A DNA stretch of 7,457 bases. It comes from an uncultured Bacilli bacterium (GTDB lineage: Bacteria; Bacillota_I; Bacilli_A; RF39; UBA660). Below, in pieces: positions 5,437-7,457 of this stretch. Position numbers and translations under genes: made by a program. Location of the stretch: the NCBI GenBank assembly GCA_947589695.1, contig CANQBY010000058.1:1-7457 (forward strand), read 5' to 3'. The first letter of the stretch is position 1; the number at the start of each line of letters is the position of its first letter. A model generated the notes under the pieces. That model was not told the DNA's origin. It was given only the letters and a program-made list of their open reading frames with translations, and ran no database searches.

Positions 5437-6265
5437 ATTTTTCTTTCTCATAGTTTTCTAAAAAACTATGATATTCCCCATCTTTTTTCGTTCCTAAAAC
5501 ACAATTTAAATTAACATTATCTAAAGCTTTATAAATATTATATTCTATGTCAGGATTAACTTTTTTTAAATCATTTATTAACTCTTTAATTTCTTTTCTT
5601 TTACTATCAATTATTCTTAAAGAACTATCACTAACAAACCGACAAGCACAATTAATAAAAGTTAAATTATTATAATCTCTAAAATCCATAATTGCTTTTT
5701 CACTCACTAAATAAAGGGGTCTAATAAGTTCTAATCCTTTAAAATTATCACTGTGAAGTTTTGGCATCATAGTCTTTACTTCGGCTCCATAAAACATCGA
5801 AAGCAAAGTCGTTTCCACCACATCATTAAAATGATGTCCTAACGCAATTTTATTGCACCCTAATTCTTGGGCTTTATTATATAAGTGCCCTCTTCGCATT
5901 TTTGCACATAAATAACATGCTTTTTTCGTATCAATATCCGTTACTACTTTAAATATATCACTTTGAAATACTTCTAACGGAATATTAAGTTCTTCCGCAT
6001 TTTTTTTAATTAAATCTAAATTACTTTTATTATACCCCGGATCCATTAAAACGTAATAAACATCAAAATTTATTTTTCCATGTCTTTTTAATTCTTGCAT
6101 ACATTTAGCCAGTAAGAAAGAATCTTTACCTCCACTTATACAAACCATTATTTTATCATTTTCTTGCACTAAATTATATAGATTAATCGCTTTTATAAAC
6201 TTTGACCAAATATCTTTTCGAAACTTTTTAATAATACTTCTTTCAATTTCTTGATATCTTTCCAT
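5435..6265 (-). CDS. ttcA: TtcA-family tRNA thiolation ATPase (PP-loop, Fe-S)
   Basis: TtcA enzymes make 2-thiocytidine at tRNA position 32: the PP-loop adenylates the base and an oxygen-labile [4Fe-4S] cluster delivers sulfur. In this 276-residue protein the PP-loop is SGGKDS (44-49). CYLCAKMRRG (117-126) gives the first two cluster cysteines, Cys117 and Cys120, and GHHFNDVVETTLLSMFYGAE (143-162) is the family signature. Cys206 or Cys208 in INCACRF would be the third ligand. Length and motif order fit TtcA better than TilS or MnmA. The C-terminus (about 215-276) is Lys-rich and lineage-specific. The start is set by AGGGG (6270-6274) 4 nt before the ATG; this site overlaps the stop codon of the upstream P-type ATPase, only 7 nt away, so the two are probably co-transcribed and translationally coupled. 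The exact tRNA target in this organism is not proven by sequence; related paralogues modify other bases. Confidence 0.82.
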   Translation of the reverse strand: MERYQEIERSIIKKFRKDIWSKFIKAINLYNLVQENDKIMVCISGGKDSFLLAKCMQELKRHGKINFDVYYVLMDPGYNKSNLDLIKKNAEELNIPLEVFQSDIFKVVTDIDTKKACYLCAKMRRGHLYNKAQELGCNKIALGHHFNDVVETTLLSMFYGAEVKTMMPKLHSDNFKGLELIRPLYLVSEKAIMDFRDYNNLTFINCACRFVSDSSLRIIDSKRKEIKELINDLKKVNPDIEYNIYKALDNVNLNCVLGTKKDGEYHSFLENYEKEK

Positions 6266-6272
6266 GAAACCC

Positions 6273-7457
6273 CTACTTTCTAAAATATCTTAACCTCAGA
6301 CTATTAAATACTACGGTTAAGCTTGAAGCCATCATGGCTAAACTTCCCCACATCGGATTCATAACTATACCTAAACTCTCCAAAAGACCCATTGCAATTG
6401 GTACCATTAAAGTATTATAGAAGAATGCCCAAAACAAATTTTCTTTAATAATTGTTTTTGTCCTTTTAGCAATCATTAAAAAATCGGGTATTTTTTTAAT
6501 TTCATCATCAATTAAGATAACATCGGCCGAATCAGTTGCAATATCTGTAGCATTTCGAATACTTACTCCAATATCCGCGATAGCCAGACTTGGTGCGTCA
6601 TTAATACCATCTCCGACCATCATTACCCCTTCTTTATTATCTTTACAAGCTTTGATCATATCAGCTTTATCTTTCGGAAAAACTCCAGCTACAACCTCCG
6701 AAATTCCTAGTTTTTGCGCCACCATCATCGCGGTATTTTGATTATCTCCTGTAAGCATTACAATTCTTTTGTTTAATTTTTTTAAAACTTCTATCGTAGT
6801 TTTGGCACTTTCTCTTTCTACATCTTTAACTCCAATTAACGCTAATACATTTTTATTTTTAATCACGTATATAATACTAGCTCCTTCTTTGGTTAAAGTA
6901 TCTTCTTCTTTTTGATATTTATTTTCTAATTTTAATTCTAAAAAGAGTTTATTATTCCCTAAATATATCCGATCTTTCTTATATATAGCTTTAACTCCTA
7001 TACCTTCCATATTTTGAAAATCTTCAGTTTTATCCAAAATTATTTTTTTCTCTTTCGCCGCATTTATGAAAGCTTTTCCAATCGGATGATTAGCTTTCGC
7101 TTCAATACTGGCTACCATTTTTAAAAGTTCTTCTCCTGGTAATTTACTAAAATTATAAATCTTAGCCACCCGTAAATTACCATAGGTTAAAGTTCCAGTT
7201 TTATCAAATATAATCGTCTTAATCTTATCTGCTTTTTCGATTACTTCACTACTTTTAACTAAAATTCCCTTTTTCGCACATAATCCGAGACTTACAACCA
7301 TTGCAATTGGGGTTGCTAACCCTAAAGAACAAGGACAAGCCACTACTAAAACCGATACAAAACTTTTAATACCGGCACTTAATCCGCTTCCAAATATTAA
7401 GTGTCCCCCTAAACTAAGTAAAGCTAAAAGCATTATTATTGGGGTAAAATAACCACT
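6273..7457 (-). CDS. copA: Cu(+)-exporting P1B-type ATPase, 3' part (cut by window edge)
   Basis: The reading frame stays open to the window edge: eight codons (SGYFTPII) precede the first internal Met at 7433, so the gene begins outside and 394 residues are seen. In this numbering the transport motif CPC is 41-43, the phosphorylation site DKTGT starts at Asp85, the nucleotide-binding domain has HP (124-125) and GIGV, and TGD (236-238) and GDGINDAP (282-289) follow. Near the end, YN (347-348) and MxxSS (375-379) are the last-helix signatures of the P1B-1, Cu(+)/Ag(+) group, so copper export is the best call. The N-terminal metal-binding domains and actuator domain are outside the window. All catalytic residues in view are intact. 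It ends with TAG inside the ribosome binding site of ttcA and probably forms an operon with it. The promoter is not in the window, so copper-responsive control cannot be judged. Confidence 0.92.
   Translation of the reverse strand, partial: SGYFTPIIMLLALLSLGGHLIFGSGLSAGIKSFVSVLVVACPCSLGLATPIAMVVSLGLCAKKGILVKSSEVIEKADKIKTIIFDKTGTLTYGNLRVAKIYNFSKLPGEELLKMVASIEAKANHPIGKAFINAAKEKKIILDKTEDFQNMEGIGVKAIYKKDRIYLGNNKLFLELKLENKYQKEEDTLTKEGASIIYVIKNKNVLALIGVKDVERESAKTTIEVLKKLNKRIVMLTGDNQNTAMMVAQKLGISEVVAGVFPKDKADMIKACKDNKEGVMMVGDGINDAPSLAIADIGVSIRNATDIATDSADVILIDDEIKKIPDFLMIAKRTKTIIKENLFWAFFYNTLMVPIAMGLLESLGIVMNPMWGSLAMMASSLTVVFNSLRLRYFRK

Noticed and set aside
7431..7433. ATG at 7433 as the start of the copper ATPase
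   Set aside because: The frame stays open upstream to the window edge and encodes SGYFTPII, typical of the membrane region just before this point in CopA, so the gene is truncated by the window, not short.

Overview
The window is low in GC and uses the standard genetic code: every tryptophan codon I checked in four of the proteins is TGG, and no reading frame depends on reading TGA as Trp. Strong AGGAGG-type ribosome binding sites, a stand-alone CoaB like that of streptococci, an Ig-like/NodB cell-wall deacetylase and a 'YWTMSP...RPVINL' surface protein suggest an uncultured gut Bacillota, of the Bacilli type near RF39/Erysipelotrichales. The lineage is an inference from protein style, not from a marker gene.

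Layout. Positions 1-106 hold no gene but carry two hairpin terminators for the minus-strand gene that follows. 107-1573 (-) encodes a membrane-anchored, Tyr/Ser/Thr/Asn-rich extracellular protein. It is divergent from a 75-residue XRE repressor-like gene (1730-1957, +). The 156-bp gap between them holds three copies of an ATACAC-N5-TACG operator-like motif laid over a good minus-strand promoter. This is the most interesting regulatory structure in the window. A long imperfect hairpin (1956-2042, with T-runs on both sides) separates xre from the convergent polysaccharide deacetylase gene (2043-3470, -).

Upstream of the deacetylase, on the same strand, is coaB (3553-4431, -), phosphopantothenate-cysteine ligase of CoA synthesis, with two in-frame starts that each have a strong ribosome binding site. 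It is divergent from a LysR-type regulator (4514-5410, +) across an 82-bp AT-rich gap. A short bidirectional terminator separates that gene from a convergent minus-strand pair at the right edge: a Cu(+)-type P1B ATPase, cut by the window end (6273-7457), followed 7 nt later by a TtcA-family tRNA thiolation enzyme (5435-6265).

How they work together: coaB and ttcA are housekeeping functions and the ATPase handles copper. The deacetylase and the surface protein are exported and act at or beyond the cell wall. The XRE/surface-protein pair looks like a self-contained regulated module. The C-terminal end of the surface protein resembles a diversified lectin-like tail, but no reverse transcriptase or template repeat lies inside this window.
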